DNA of 64,000 nt from Tubulanus polymorphus (Eukaryota; Nemertea; Palaeonemertea; Tubulaniformes; Tubulanidae). Under the pieces are notes generated by a model. The model worked only from the letters and a program-made list of their open reading frames with translations. It did no database searches and was not told the origin of the DNA. The stretch covers positions 16,108,485 through 16,172,484 of the forward strand of contig NC_134027.1 of the NCBI RefSeq assembly GCF_964204645.1, written 5' to 3'. Position numbers and translations under genes: made by a program. Of this stretch, positions 19,519-29,850 are shown one piece after another. Every line of letters starts with the position of its first letter. Within the stretch, counting starts at the first letter, position 1.

Positions 19519-19591
19519 AAAAATATGATTTGAGAATTTGAAACGAAACATTGTAAATAGTTGCCTATTATGTACATTTTAAGATCCAGCA

Positions 19592-22087
19592 ATGAATCCA
19601 GTGTTTGATTGTGTCGCGGTTGCCGCGTTAGTTACCAAGGATGATACGAACAAGTCGTCAACCGGTACCAAAAAGAACAAGAATCATGTTATATCTAAAT
19701 TGGTCGCGGAGAATATGGTAAAAGAGTTCCAGAGTTCTGAAACTGAAATTGTTACCAACGTCGAACACAAGGATTCATTGGTTACTGGCAGTGTGTACTC
19801 TTTAGATTTTGTAAACGGCTTACCCACAAAGTTTGATAATATTGATGTTGATGAAAGTGACAGCGATGATCAAAATAATAAAATTATAGGACATATACTT
19901 GTTAAATACTTAGTTACGAATCCTCATTTTATTAGGGCTTATCAAAAACGGGCCGAGTCTAGATTGTTGAACTTGGAGAATTTCAAACCCTACACATCGT
20001 CTGATAATTTCATTTCAACTAATTTACCCAGACAGATCGACCCTGATCGCGAGGAAGGTGATCCGTTACCGTGGTCCAAGGATATTACAGGTGAAAATGA
20101 ATTACTGTCTTCACTAGGTGGTGTTAGTCTCTCGAATATCAAAGGCGAAGAGTCGAAAGTGACGGCGATGGCCATGTGTTTGGCCGGTAAGCGATCGGGC
20201 TCAATTACGCTAAGTGCGAAATATTTTCCAACCGTACCCGATCATTTACAATCTGTATACCGCGGTCCGATCGAGAATTTGTCTACCGATGAGTACGTGA
20301 GCATTCTTGGCAACATCGGCAGCTACAAAGTAGATCACGTCACGAAAATGAGAGAGGATCTGTCCATGTTAAAAATACCCCCGAAAAGATTACATTACGG
20401 ACAGCCGTTGTTTGGTTGTGAAACTATATCGACAAGTGAAGACAGTGGGAACCAACTCACGCCAACCATCGCAGAATTACCCTCAGACAACAATATGTCA
20501 ACCACTGCTGCCGATGTATGTGCTTCTATAAGCACCGAGCAATTCAAGACTGCGCTAAAAAGTGTATTAGATGACGTGAGAAAGGATAACATTATCTCAT
20601 CGTCCAACCAAGGTACGCCTGTAGTCACTTTATTAAACAGACGAGAAAATACTCACTATTCTATCGATCCTTGTACCAACGCCGTTGTACGACAGCCGAC
20701 ATCAGCAACGAACACAATGAACACAAATCAAACCCAGTCAAATCCACAAGCACCACCGCCGTCGCAGCACAGCCATCACTGTTATTCTACCAACTGTGGT
20801 GGTTTTGGATGTTATCCAAATAACTCGATGTTGAAAACTGATCATTATGGATTTCAACAAAACCAACAACCGACATCTCCGCCAAATCAGCAAATGTATC
20901 GTGGTGGTGGCGACTGGGGCGATATATTTCACCCATACAGCAAAGGTGGTGGATATCATTCACAGCTGATGAATCAATCTCAATATCAACGACCGTATAA
21001 TACCCAAATGCCTCAACAACACTATCATCATCCGGGCAATGTTGCAACAACCGCTGGAAATCAGGACGAGAAACTTAAAGCTAAGGTATTGGCAGTTTTA
21101 AAGGAACAGCAGAAAGAAGACGAACTCGCTAAAGCATCTCAAAAAAAGACGACTGCATTGAAAAAATCCAAGTCAAAGGCTAGCAAGGGGTCTACTAAGC
21201 AACGCAGCAGTTATAAGAAGTCTAAATCTACCAAGAGACGTCGTGATGAACAGAGTGATGAATCCGATACCGAGTCAGAGTCAGAAGACGATAGTGGCAA
21301 TGCCTCTGAGAGTGATAGTGGCGACAGTGACAACGATGATACCCGCTCTTCTGCAAAAAAATCATCCAAGGTTAAAAACATGCACAAAGTTAAATCAAAA
21401 TACAAGAAGGAATTTGAAGAATTCATCAAGTTTCGAAAAAACAAGCAAGTTGATGTACCCGTAGAGCCAGAAGCTTCTGACAAAAATAAAAAGATGAAAG
21501 TCTCTCACGTTACCCCTAGTCCGAGCTCAAATGATGAGAAAATGGAAACTGACGAATCCAAGTCTACAGCAGCATCGGCATCAACAACCGATAGTGGTAG
21601 CAATGACTTGAGCAAAAAAATTGAATCTATATTCGAATTTATGCAGAAGCAGAAAGAGGCACAGGACGAACAGAAACAACGTTCCATTGAAGAAAAGGCG
21701 AAAAAAGATGCCGAAACTGCTGCAGCTAAAGCAAAGTCGGACGCCGAAGAAAAAACCAAGTTGGAGGCCGAGGCGGCAGCTAAATCATCAGCGGTTGCAG
21801 CAAGTTCGGATAACAAAAATGACAAAAAAGACGAATCTGCCAAGTCTGCTGACAAATCTGGTGATCAACAGGACCACAATACTATTTCTCCAATGGACAT
21901 AGACAATCCTGTACCTGGGACTTCATCCGCGGGAATTTCTGTACTCGGTGGTCGTACAAACACCAACGTGATGGTTACACGATCTGCCACGGCTAGAAGT
22001 CATTTCTCCAATGAGGAAAAAGAAGTATTGAGCAAAGACGACATTCGTAAAATTCGCAAGTCTATACCCATGTCATTTGGATTTTAA
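19592..22087 (+). CDS. Herpesvirus-assemblin-like protease/scaffold protein, 831 residues
   Basis: The N-terminal 290 residues resemble the herpesvirus capsid maturation protease by motif order: a short LPTKFDN segment, GHILV and a helix with PHF, then GGVSLSN (Ser at about residue 179, the position of the nucleophile-bearing SLS motif), then MCLAGKRSGS, matching the conserved VALCxxGRRxGT segment. The expected catalytic histidines are not where they should be. The rest matches the assembly-protein layout: a Pro/Gln/His/Asn-rich linker (370 to 490), Lys/Ser/Glu-rich helices, Ala/Lys coiled coil (680 to 760) and a short distinct C terminus (DDIRKIRKSIPMSFGF) like the tails that bind capsid protein. 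Assignment rests on motif recognition only. Confidence 0.5.
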   Translation: MNPVFDCVAVAALVTKDDTNKSSTGTKKNKNHVISKLVAENMVKEFQSSETEIVTNVEHKDSLVTGSVYSLDFVNGLPTKFDNIDVDESDSDDQNNKIIGHILVKYLVTNPHFIRAYQKRAESRLLNLENFKPYTSSDNFISTNLPRQIDPDREEGDPLPWSKDITGENELLSSLGGVSLSNIKGEESKVTAMAMCLAGKRSGSITLSAKYFPTVPDHLQSVYRGPIENLSTDEYVSILGNIGSYKVDHVTKMREDLSMLKIPPKRLHYGQPLFGCETISTSEDSGNQLTPTIAELPSDNNMSTTAADVCASISTEQFKTALKSVLDDVRKDNIISSSNQGTPVVTLLNRRENTHYSIDPCTNAVVRQPTSATNTMNTNQTQSNPQAPPPSQHSHHCYSTNCGGFGCYPNNSMLKTDHYGFQQNQQPTSPPNQQMYRGGGDWGDIFHPYSKGGGYHSQLMNQSQYQRPYNTQMPQQHYHHPGNVATTAGNQDEKLKAKVLAVLKEQQKEDELAKASQKKTTALKKSKSKASKGSTKQRSSYKKSKSTKRRRDEQSDESDTESESEDDSGNASESDSGDSDNDDTRSSAKKSSKVKNMHKVKSKYKKEFEEFIKFRKNKQVDVPVEPEASDKNKKMKVSHVTPSPSSNDEKMETDESKSTAASASTTDSGSNDLSKKIESIFEFMQKQKEAQDEQKQRSIEEKAKKDAETAAAKAKSDAEEKTKLEAEAAAKSSAVAASSDNKNDKKDESAKSADKSGDQQDHNTISPMDIDNPVPGTSSAGISVLGGRTNTNVMVTRSATARSHFSNEEKEVLSKDDIRKIRKSIPMSFGF

Positions 22088-22107
22088 TCGTGTTACTATA
22101 TTTTAAA

Positions 22108-23817
22108 ATGCCGAAACGTCAGAAACCAACTTCAACATTTTCCAATAGTGAGGCAGATGACGAAGAGAATAATACCCCCAAAAAGTGTTCAAAAAATAAA
22201 AAAACTAAAACCACAGCCAAAAACGGTGATCAAACTGATGATGATGGCCGTGAAAAACTTTTGTTCGTAACATGTGTTGGGTGTGCTGCCGCTTTGGGTA
22301 ATAAAGGCAAACATCTTGTAAATTGGCGACGCAACAGGGGTCAAAGTCAAATGAAAGTTGGTCTCGGTTGTTCGAAAAAGATGATAGAAGAATTGGAGGA
22401 GCTCGAAGCCAAGGAAGAATCCGAAATATCCGCTGTCTCACAACAAAAAGATGAGGTCGGCGACGATACTCTATCATCAGATCAACAACCAGTGGCGGCG
22501 CAGGATGGGTCTATTTCAACAGACGGTGATGTACCGGATGATGACAACACAAGTACCCAGAAAAAAAGCACAAGTCGTTTCGTACCCAAAGATCCGGTCA
22601 ACATTAAGACTTTTATAAATGCTTATAGAGGTTTAAAGCACACGCACGGCACAACAATTCACTCTACGCTTGGCATGCCCATAATAACTATTGCTAATTG
22701 TGAAAATGATATATACGACGATTTACCCCTGGTATCAATAGCTCATGTAAATACACTACCGGGAATAAATTGTCTAGCTCGAAAGGCAGCTCTTCAAATG
22801 ATAAGGACTACCAACGCGTTGAAAATGTTGTGTTTTCAAGGCGAGGTGTACGAATTACCCTTCATCTGTCCTTTACCCCGAACAAACGTCGTTCTGGACC
22901 GAATGACGGAGATGTACGTTCTTCGAGGCAGTATCGACGGAGTGAAAATCGTGACAAAGGACAGAAAGAAAAATGAGTTTATATCTAGTCTAGATAAATT
23001 TTACGCTTCTATGGGGGTGTGTGAGTCGGATGATTCGGATTCAGAGTCAGGGTCACTCGATGATGGTTATTCGTCCATGGTCATAGAAGACATAAAAACT
23101 CACGAAAGTGATTATAACTCTTCCACGAACATTTCTGTGTCTACTACGATCAAGGGCGAAATTCAGTTAAACATTTACAAATATTGCATGTACCGGATGG
23201 CAGTGTTGGGAATTATGAATGGACAAGATGAACGATTCAAACGTAGTTGGCTACTCGACTGTGATCCGAATACTCCATTACACCCCTCTGTGCTTAATAG
23301 CATGCTTAGAATCACTAGCAAGAAAGGCAAGAGTGATAAGTTGCCCAAAGATGCATTGGACGATATGTGTAAAAAACAAAAACATTTACTGTGTTTGAGA
23401 AATAAAGTGGCCACCGCAGCCGGACAGGGAGCAAACAACAAACACGAACAAGTGACGTTACAACATGTGTATGACAACTTGCTCATTCCAATTCTCAAAC
23501 ACACACTGCCTCATCCCAAAGACTGTGAAGAAAATACAACACTTCAAATTAGACATATATCTCATCATTTATTCGATTATTATAAACAACAGAGAGAGAA
23601 CAGTGATATTCACATACCAAAATCTCAATGGGGCAACGTGGTTCATATTAGCAACGCCAACTTGGATCACATTACCCAAGCACTGTGCACTCTCGATGGC
23701 ACAAATCTGACTTGTCTTCCTCCAATGCAATTAACCGCCGCCAAATTTGTTATTGTCATTTATCATTATTCATTGCAAATTGTCACATTATTATGTTCTG
23801 CGCTACCAAATAAATAA
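22108..23817 (+). CDS. Unidentified 569-residue protein, basic N terminus, CxxC motif
   Basis: ATG 22108 follows 20 bp after the protease/scaffold stop. The first 45 residues are Lys-rich (KKCSKNKKTKTTAKNG), a probable nuclear localisation signal. CVGC follows, then acidic and Gln-rich linkers. From about residue 165 the protein looks globular, with an internal acidic loop (ESDDSDSESGSLDD). Close spacing and shared orientation suggest co-regulation with the protease/scaffold gene. Its 3' end overlaps the convergent gene 23783-26068 by 35 bp and carries an AATAAA at the stop. No family recognised. Confidence 0.7.
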   Translation: MPKRQKPTSTFSNSEADDEENNTPKKCSKNKKTKTTAKNGDQTDDDGREKLLFVTCVGCAAALGNKGKHLVNWRRNRGQSQMKVGLGCSKKMIEELEELEAKEESEISAVSQQKDEVGDDTLSSDQQPVAAQDGSISTDGDVPDDDNTSTQKKSTSRFVPKDPVNIKTFINAYRGLKHTHGTTIHSTLGMPIITIANCENDIYDDLPLVSIAHVNTLPGINCLARKAALQMIRTTNALKMLCFQGEVYELPFICPLPRTNVVLDRMTEMYVLRGSIDGVKIVTKDRKKNEFISSLDKFYASMGVCESDDSDSESGSLDDGYSSMVIEDIKTHESDYNSSTNISVSTTIKGEIQLNIYKYCMYRMAVLGIMNGQDERFKRSWLLDCDPNTPLHPSVLNSMLRITSKKGKSDKLPKDALDDMCKKQKHLLCLRNKVATAAGQGANNKHEQVTLQHVYDNLLIPILKHTLPHPKDCEENTTLQIRHISHHLFDYYKQQRENSDIHIPKSQWGNVVHISNANLDHITQALCTLDGTNLTCLPPMQLTAAKFVIVIYHYSLQIVTLLCSALPNK

Positions 23818-26068
23818 GCACTTGTCTATAATGGGTAACTGCAATTCGTTTCTTGGTTTCTTGTGTTAATTTGCTGTACGTTTCTAAAAATTGTCTATAT
23901 CTTATGGTCATGTGAGGACACATTAACTTGATTTTGCAACTCCTGCACATATACGGTCGAACCAACGACGCAATCTCTACACAATTAATGGTGCTACCTT
24001 TGCTTCCCCCTTGGTGCTGTTTTACTGACTTGCTGTGGATCTGCTCAATGAAATAGACCATTTTCGATATGCAAGTCATATTGTCTCTCGGATCTCTATC
24101 CAATAATTTGCCACTGACTGTGTAATAGAACTGAAGTCGTTCGTTATCGTCTGTGGCCAAGTCGCAGGAACTTTGAGTTGGTTTTTGGAATTTTTCTGAT
24201 TTTTCACCACCGATTTTCCCGCTGTTTAGACGACGTGTGAACTTGACAAATGATTTTTGCTGCTCCTTGAGATTACAATACTTTGTGTCGGTACTACCCT
24301 CTGCACTTGTCTTTGTTTTCGTACTAGCACAGAGTTTTTTCTTACAACAACCTTTTGTGGTCTCTGGTAATAATATCGAATGGACCACGTTGTCTTGTTC
24401 ACCCATAGCATCTGCAAACGAATTGTTGGTACCTCCGCTTGTGCTTGTTAAACCTATGGGTATATCGGCAAACAACATGTACGTTGCCTTTTCACGAGAA
24501 CAATCCGTGCACATGAACGCACTCATTTCAGCGAAATGATAGTGTACCAATTTCTTGTCGGTTGTGTTGCTAACCCCGCCGTAGTTTAACTCGTCAACCT
24601 TGTCAGGGGTAAGTATTGCAGCCGATACCATCGACCCGATTTTCTTGCTCCGATCAGTAACATGAGTGAACATTTGGTTGAGTTTGGTGGAAGTCTTAAA
24701 CACTCCTCTCACTTCGTTTGTGCATAGTCTATTACCGCCGAAACATTGACCCGTGTATCGCATTTCTGGACCAGATGAGTAGTCTTTGCTCTGTATCGAT
24801 TCTACCAAATTGACTATGTCGGTAAAATGAAACTTGTGTGTGTACTGATAGGACTGTGGACTTAGCGCATCGACGTATAGTTGGCTTTCGGTAAAACTTG
24901 GACACCCGTCCAGTGAACAACTCGTACACTTGACGTTTGTAATTTCTATCCTCAGTTGTGATCTTGAGCATTTTTTGTTCCTCACATCGACAGAGTGACC
25001 GCAGCGATTACAAACTTTGATCGATTTGGTCGCTTGAATCACTGAGTCCAATATTGTACCGATGGTGGGCTCGGTAGCTCCGCTATTAGCGTTAGTAAAG
25101 TCAACACCCCATCCTCTACACATAATCGTGCAAGTGCAGCCGCCTTGAACATTCATGACAATCAATTTTCGCTTTATTCTACCACAAGTTGCCGAAATCA
25201 TATCATCTCTTAGCGCCAATTCGGCCAGACTATGGCTATGTCGAAGTTCCGAAAGTACACTTAAAAGTATTCTGTTCTCGGCCAAACATATCGATATCAA
25301 CTTGTGTAAAGGCAAACGAAAGACTCTGTAGTAGCACAAGTTGTGAATGGCCGCGTTTCTAGCTACGTTTATGGGTACAGGTGTAGAGTTATATGTGGGG
25401 TAGGCTGGTCTTGTTTCAGTCTCGTCGGGAATGTACGTCATTCTTTTGGTCAAATAGTCAACCACGAGTATGTCCAACTGCCGCTTGATTTTACCCCTCA
25501 TCGTTGTGTGTAGTTTAGCATAATTAGATACTTTGACTAGTATTTTATTTGTAGAGTTTGAATCTTGGGTTATTCGCGTGAGTTTTTCTAACGCCGTCTC
25601 TATCTTGGCCAAACTGACTTGACTATTTGTATTTAGCGACATAAACTCTCTTAATAACCGCGCACATTTGGTCAGCATTGAATTCGAATATTGGTTGGTT
25701 CCTTGGGAGTAGGGTATTAAACACTCTGAAATTGTGTTTAACGAATCTATACGTAGAACGTATGAACATGTGGATAGAATGTCTATCAAAATCAACATGT
25801 GTTTTGAAAACGGAGTAAAGAGTTGTTGTCTTGTGGCAAACTTTTTAACAAAGTCATTAACAAAACTACTTGTCAACGATAGATCGCGCATTTCTTGTTC
25901 CAATACTCGTCTAATTCCATCTTTGCTGCAATTCCGAGCCGATACAATGGGTAGTACGGTCCATGGAAATGTTGAATATAATTCTTGTACATTTTCAATA
26001 ATGTGGGTACGAATTTTTTCTATTTTGTCCTTTTTTATAACGTTATTACTAGAATATGAGCAACTCAT
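23783..26068 (-). CDS. Cysteine-rich 761-residue protein, possible packaging-type zinc protein
   Basis: ATG 26066-26068 was chosen because the upstream extension has no ATG. The protein has many paired cysteines: CTCTIMC, CNRCGHSV, CTSCSLDGC, CTDC, CCKKKLC, and near the C terminus CRSCKIKLMCPHM. The N-terminal 300 residues are largely helical. Herpesviruses encode a large CxxC-rich packaging protein (UL32 type) of similar size, and this is a candidate analogue, but I cannot align specific motifs, so the function is left open. It converges on the 22108 gene and diverges from the fusion-protein gene. Confidence 0.65.
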   Translation of the reverse strand: MSCSYSSNNVIKKDKIEKIRTHIIENVQELYSTFPWTVLPIVSARNCSKDGIRRVLEQEMRDLSLTSSFVNDFVKKFATRQQLFTPFSKHMLILIDILSTCSYVLRIDSLNTISECLIPYSQGTNQYSNSMLTKCARLLREFMSLNTNSQVSLAKIETALEKLTRITQDSNSTNKILVKVSNYAKLHTTMRGKIKRQLDILVVDYLTKRMTYIPDETETRPAYPTYNSTPVPINVARNAAIHNLCYYRVFRLPLHKLISICLAENRILLSVLSELRHSHSLAELALRDDMISATCGRIKRKLIVMNVQGGCTCTIMCRGWGVDFTNANSGATEPTIGTILDSVIQATKSIKVCNRCGHSVDVRNKKCSRSQLRIEITNVKCTSCSLDGCPSFTESQLYVDALSPQSYQYTHKFHFTDIVNLVESIQSKDYSSGPEMRYTGQCFGGNRLCTNEVRGVFKTSTKLNQMFTHVTDRSKKIGSMVSAAILTPDKVDELNYGGVSNTTDKKLVHYHFAEMSAFMCTDCSREKATYMLFADIPIGLTSTSGGTNNSFADAMGEQDNVVHSILLPETTKGCCKKKLCASTKTKTSAEGSTDTKYCNLKEQQKSFVKFTRRLNSGKIGGEKSEKFQKPTQSSCDLATDDNERLQFYYTVSGKLLDRDPRDNMTCISKMVYFIEQIHSKSVKQHQGGSKGSTINCVEIASLVRPYMCRSCKIKLMCPHMTIRYRQFLETYSKLTQETKKRIAVTHYRQVLIYLVAQNIIM

Positions 26069-26223
26069 CGTCACATCGGTGTAAGTGAGTGGGTGGAGTT
26101 GTTTTAGACACAAATTTCTAAAACATTATGATTGAAAAATTTGGACACACTTGGTAATATATAACCGCGATACCCAAAAACGTAACCAAAAAACGTTACC
26201 TAGCCACGACGCGCGGACACAAG

Positions 26224-28899
26224 ATGGAGTGGGCGTCAATGTGGCGTTGTGTTTTTTTACTTGTCTTTTTTCTAGCATCTGGTGTTAAAATGGATCTAGT
26301 CAACTTAAAGGACGAGGATGTAGACAAATCCAAACCTAGTAGCGAAGACGGTGGACAAGGCAAACACTTGTTGCGTCCCAACTACGGTACGATGTTTGAA
26401 TATATGGGCAAGCTCGTTACAGGTGGTAGTCAAGGAACGACTTCTTACACGACCACTTTTGCTATACCATTACCCGATACTCTAAAAATACGCAACTCGT
26501 TAATGATTCCGCCTATGAAATGCGATACGGACAATCTGAAAAAGTTAAAATGTGAATTGTTTAACAAAATTATCAAACAACATAATCAACGATGTAACGA
26601 TAAGATTGTGATGGTCGGTGCTGTGTTAGAGAAAGCTTTGGGTACAGTGCCTATAACAAACGACTTTAAAGCAAAAGAGCAGCACGGTAAAGATAAATAC
26701 GTAAAAGATCCAAGTAAACACAGCGTTATTAACGACCCGTTGAATAGAGAGGAATTGCCCATAAAAAATGAAAACGAACATGTTCGTAAGAAACGTGCTG
26801 CGGACGATAACAGTGGTGGCACTGACGACGGATACGATTCCTCCTTTGACCCGTTAAACTCTGGCAAAAAATCAACAGGCGCAAAAGTGTTGGATTTTGT
26901 TCACAACTTACCCGGTATTAAACTCACTACTAGTATTGCCACAAACGTGTTCGGTCTACCCAGCATGGATATGGTTAACACTATGGCCAAACACATCGAA
27001 GAGACCAGGCTAGCTGCGGAATCGGCACGAAATGCTATATTTTCTCACAGTGACGAGTTGCATTCTGTCGAAATTCATTGGGACAACAAATTCAAAACCC
27101 AACGAGACGCATCACGCACCATTACAAAAGAAATCGGTGAAATCAGCTTTGAAAATCAAAAACTAGCTCAAGAGGACGCGGCTATGGAAGACACCGTTAA
27201 TGCTAGAACTGCTCTTATGACAAAAATTGTCCAGCGATTATACTTTGATTTTTACCCACAGGCCACTAAGGCAAGCATGATGTGTAACGATATTGAACAC
27301 CAACTCGAATTGCTGATGCATGGTATTATAACGATGAACACACGCGGACTATTACCACCAGAAATTATAAGTGTCCAGATGATTCAAGATAAAATACGAA
27401 GAGTTACGGAAAAACTAGGCCAAGGCGTTTTTCAACCCTTCGGGCTTAAACTCATGCATAAAAATCCAATCACCTACTACACTTTAGACAACAGTATCGC
27501 TTATACGATAAGTTCAAAATTTCTCTACATCTCTCTGTCCATGCCGCTACAACATCTCGATAGCATGTTGAACTTGTACCGAATCCACACATTTGATGTA
27601 GACGTACGAACGGGTGTCGATGCACGAGCTAGGCGTCAACCCCATCAAGAGTTCGGTTCCGATAACTACAACCCCTTGGTCTCTGGTAGTACGAGAATTG
27701 TTAATGTAGCTGATTACATTGCAATAAGTGGCTCAGGCGAATATTACTTGACCACCTCGCATAAGTATCTCAAGAGTTGTAAGGGAGTTTCAGATTCAAA
27801 AGTTGGCTCTATGTACATTTGTAATCAAATGGTGCCGTTAATGCAACACACGACCGTCGTTCAAACTTGTGAAACTGCTCTGTTTAAAAATTCAGTCGAT
27901 CTGATTAACGAAAAATGCGACTTCTATCACACAAGTCACAGTCACGAGGGTCACGCAATGCAAATCGGCCAGTCAAACTTGTTTTTAATACACGCAAGCA
28001 GTAGAGAAAACGATGTATGGACTTTAACTTGTCCACACGCCGATACCAAAGACATACCACCGAAAGTGTTCTCTATAATGTCCATACCCTGTTTCTGTTC
28101 GCTCGCCACCAAAGGATTTATCCTACCGTCTGTTCTTAGCGGCTGTGAATTGGATCCGATTGCCGGAGATACGTTAAAGGAAATAACGTTTCGTTTACCC
28201 ATCAACTCGTTTTTAATTCAGAACTTTTTGGACAACAAAGACTATGAATATCTTCCAAGCGAAATCGGAGGCAACACTCTTCAAGGAAACAACGCTCTAT
28301 GGCCGTCTTTTCACGACGATCTTACCCCTATTCAAATTCACAAACTCAAATGGTCAATGCCGTTGCAAGATGTGGTAGCCAGTATCAAGAAATATGGAAT
28401 AGACATGAAAAAGGCAGCCGCCTTAACCAATGCAAGGGTAAAAGTGTTTGCCAAGGAAATGGAAAAGGGACTCAATAGATCTCTGGACTTTAGGGATTTA
28501 GACAAATCGTTCGCTAACAAAGGGCCACTGAAAGGTTTCCACGACATTTTAAACGCACTGCCAGGCGGTATAGGGGAGGTGATCACTTGTCTTACTAGCG
28601 GCGGGTTTTTGTCGCTTATTGCATTTTGTATTCAGAGTTTGATGTTTTTAGCCGTTTATCAGTTTTGTGGTTTAAATACGTTGATATTTAAATCTTTGAA
28701 AAAACGGCATAGTCGTAAGAATAAATCATCAAATTCTGAAGACGCCGACAAAAGCTCATCCGAAAGCAATGAAGACGACGCTGACAATGCTGATGAAAAA
28801 ACAAAACTCCAAAAACGCCGCAAAAAAGACCACAACAGTTATAGTGACAGCGAAGACGAGGATAGTGATTTTTACGACGAAGACGATGAACTACTCTAA
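26224..28899 (+). CDS. Class I fusion glycoprotein, baculovirus-F/errantivirus-Env type, 891 residues
   Basis: A signal peptide covers residues 1 to about 21. A furin-type site RKKR lies at 188-191, dividing a short F2-like part from a long F1-like part. F1 has a hydrophobic stretch near 220-240, a long heptad-rich helical region (about 250 to 330), the segment GLLPPEIISVQMIQDKI, and a cysteine-rich region with YIC and CE motifs followed by a CFC and SGCEL; this order is that of the F-protein/insect errantivirus envelope superfamily. One transmembrane segment near 790-815 is followed by a 70-residue acidic and basic tail. TATATAA lies 65 bp upstream. The furin site near the N terminus argues against herpesvirus gB, which is class III. 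Confidence 0.7.
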   Translation: MEWASMWRCVFLLVFFLASGVKMDLVNLKDEDVDKSKPSSEDGGQGKHLLRPNYGTMFEYMGKLVTGGSQGTTSYTTTFAIPLPDTLKIRNSLMIPPMKCDTDNLKKLKCELFNKIIKQHNQRCNDKIVMVGAVLEKALGTVPITNDFKAKEQHGKDKYVKDPSKHSVINDPLNREELPIKNENEHVRKKRAADDNSGGTDDGYDSSFDPLNSGKKSTGAKVLDFVHNLPGIKLTTSIATNVFGLPSMDMVNTMAKHIEETRLAAESARNAIFSHSDELHSVEIHWDNKFKTQRDASRTITKEIGEISFENQKLAQEDAAMEDTVNARTALMTKIVQRLYFDFYPQATKASMMCNDIEHQLELLMHGIITMNTRGLLPPEIISVQMIQDKIRRVTEKLGQGVFQPFGLKLMHKNPITYYTLDNSIAYTISSKFLYISLSMPLQHLDSMLNLYRIHTFDVDVRTGVDARARRQPHQEFGSDNYNPLVSGSTRIVNVADYIAISGSGEYYLTTSHKYLKSCKGVSDSKVGSMYICNQMVPLMQHTTVVQTCETALFKNSVDLINEKCDFYHTSHSHEGHAMQIGQSNLFLIHASSRENDVWTLTCPHADTKDIPPKVFSIMSIPCFCSLATKGFILPSVLSGCELDPIAGDTLKEITFRLPINSFLIQNFLDNKDYEYLPSEIGGNTLQGNNALWPSFHDDLTPIQIHKLKWSMPLQDVVASIKKYGIDMKKAAALTNARVKVFAKEMEKGLNRSLDFRDLDKSFANKGPLKGFHDILNALPGGIGEVITCLTSGGFLSLIAFCIQSLMFLAVYQFCGLNTLIFKSLKKRHSRKNKSSNSEDADKSSSESNEDDADNADEKTKLQKRRKKDHNSYSDSEDEDSDFYDEDDELL

Positions 28900-29039
28900 G
28901 AACAACACACATACCCAAATGAAAATGAAAGAAACTTGTAAATTTTGTATAATTAATTGTAAATCAATTTTTATTCATTCTAATAAACACACAATCATAT
29001 ATATAGTACCTTATACCGAGTTCATTTTTAGTTTTTGAT

Positions 29040-29812
29040 TGTTCACAATAAGATTAGATTAGATTAGATTAGATTAGATTTATTTTGCAAATAAATTGTA
29101 ACAAGAAATATATATATACATAATAGTAAGTTATTAAAAGTAACAATATATTATGCGAGGAGTAAGGAAAAGTCAAAGTAGACTTATGCGAGTCCTTACC
29201 CCTCAGTAACAAACACACTCGCATGCACACGCCATTCACCCTCACTTACATTCGTTACAAGACACACACAAAATTGATGGAAAAAAAAGATATAATATAT
29301 GTACAATAATGGCGTCCACGAAATAAAGAATTTAATAGGTCGAAATCAAATTTTTAACTAGAGAGCTTTTGAAGTGAACAGATGATTTTGAAGATTTTTG
29401 TTTATTGGATAAGCTATTCCAAATTCTAGCACCCTGGATTTTTGGAGATTTAATTCTGAAATTTGTTCGAGCGAAATCAACGGTTAGACTTAAAAGGTGC
29501 CGAGACGGTCGTTTGAAGTTTCTAAGGTTATAAAAATTATCAAAGATAGAAGGTAGATTGTTATTGATCTGTGAGAATACAAAAGTACTTAATTGAGATT
29601 TATAAATGTCACGTAATTTTAGGATTTCTAGTTTTCTAAAAATAGGGGATGTATGAGCTAACCAATGAGAATGGGTTATAATACGAATGGCTTTCTTTTG
29701 TAAACGAAATAGAGGGTCAATATAAACATTGGATCCATTTCCCCAAATTAGGGTCGCATACGTAAGGTGCGAGTGAACGAAACAGTATTATATTTATAAG
29801 CGTTCATAACAT
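29040..29812 (-). mobile_element. LINE 3' fragment, minus strand
   Basis: At 29050-29079 five GATTA units form the simple-repeat 3' tail. On the minus strand further up, the translation includes HSHLTYATLIWG, LQKKAIRIITHSHWL and AHTSPIFRKLEILKL, the C-terminal landmarks of a non-LTR reverse transcriptase of the same general type as the one at 9087, with frame disruptions. The region contains no virus-block gene. Confidence 0.75.
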
Positions 29813-29850
29813 GTAGTAGCAGTTATATATCCGATTGAATTTCCACTGTA

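Noticed and set aside
26224-28899. Herpesvirus glycoprotein B
   Set aside because: The furin site is near residue 190 rather than mid-protein and the helical and cysteine pattern fits class I F/Env proteins, not the class III fold.
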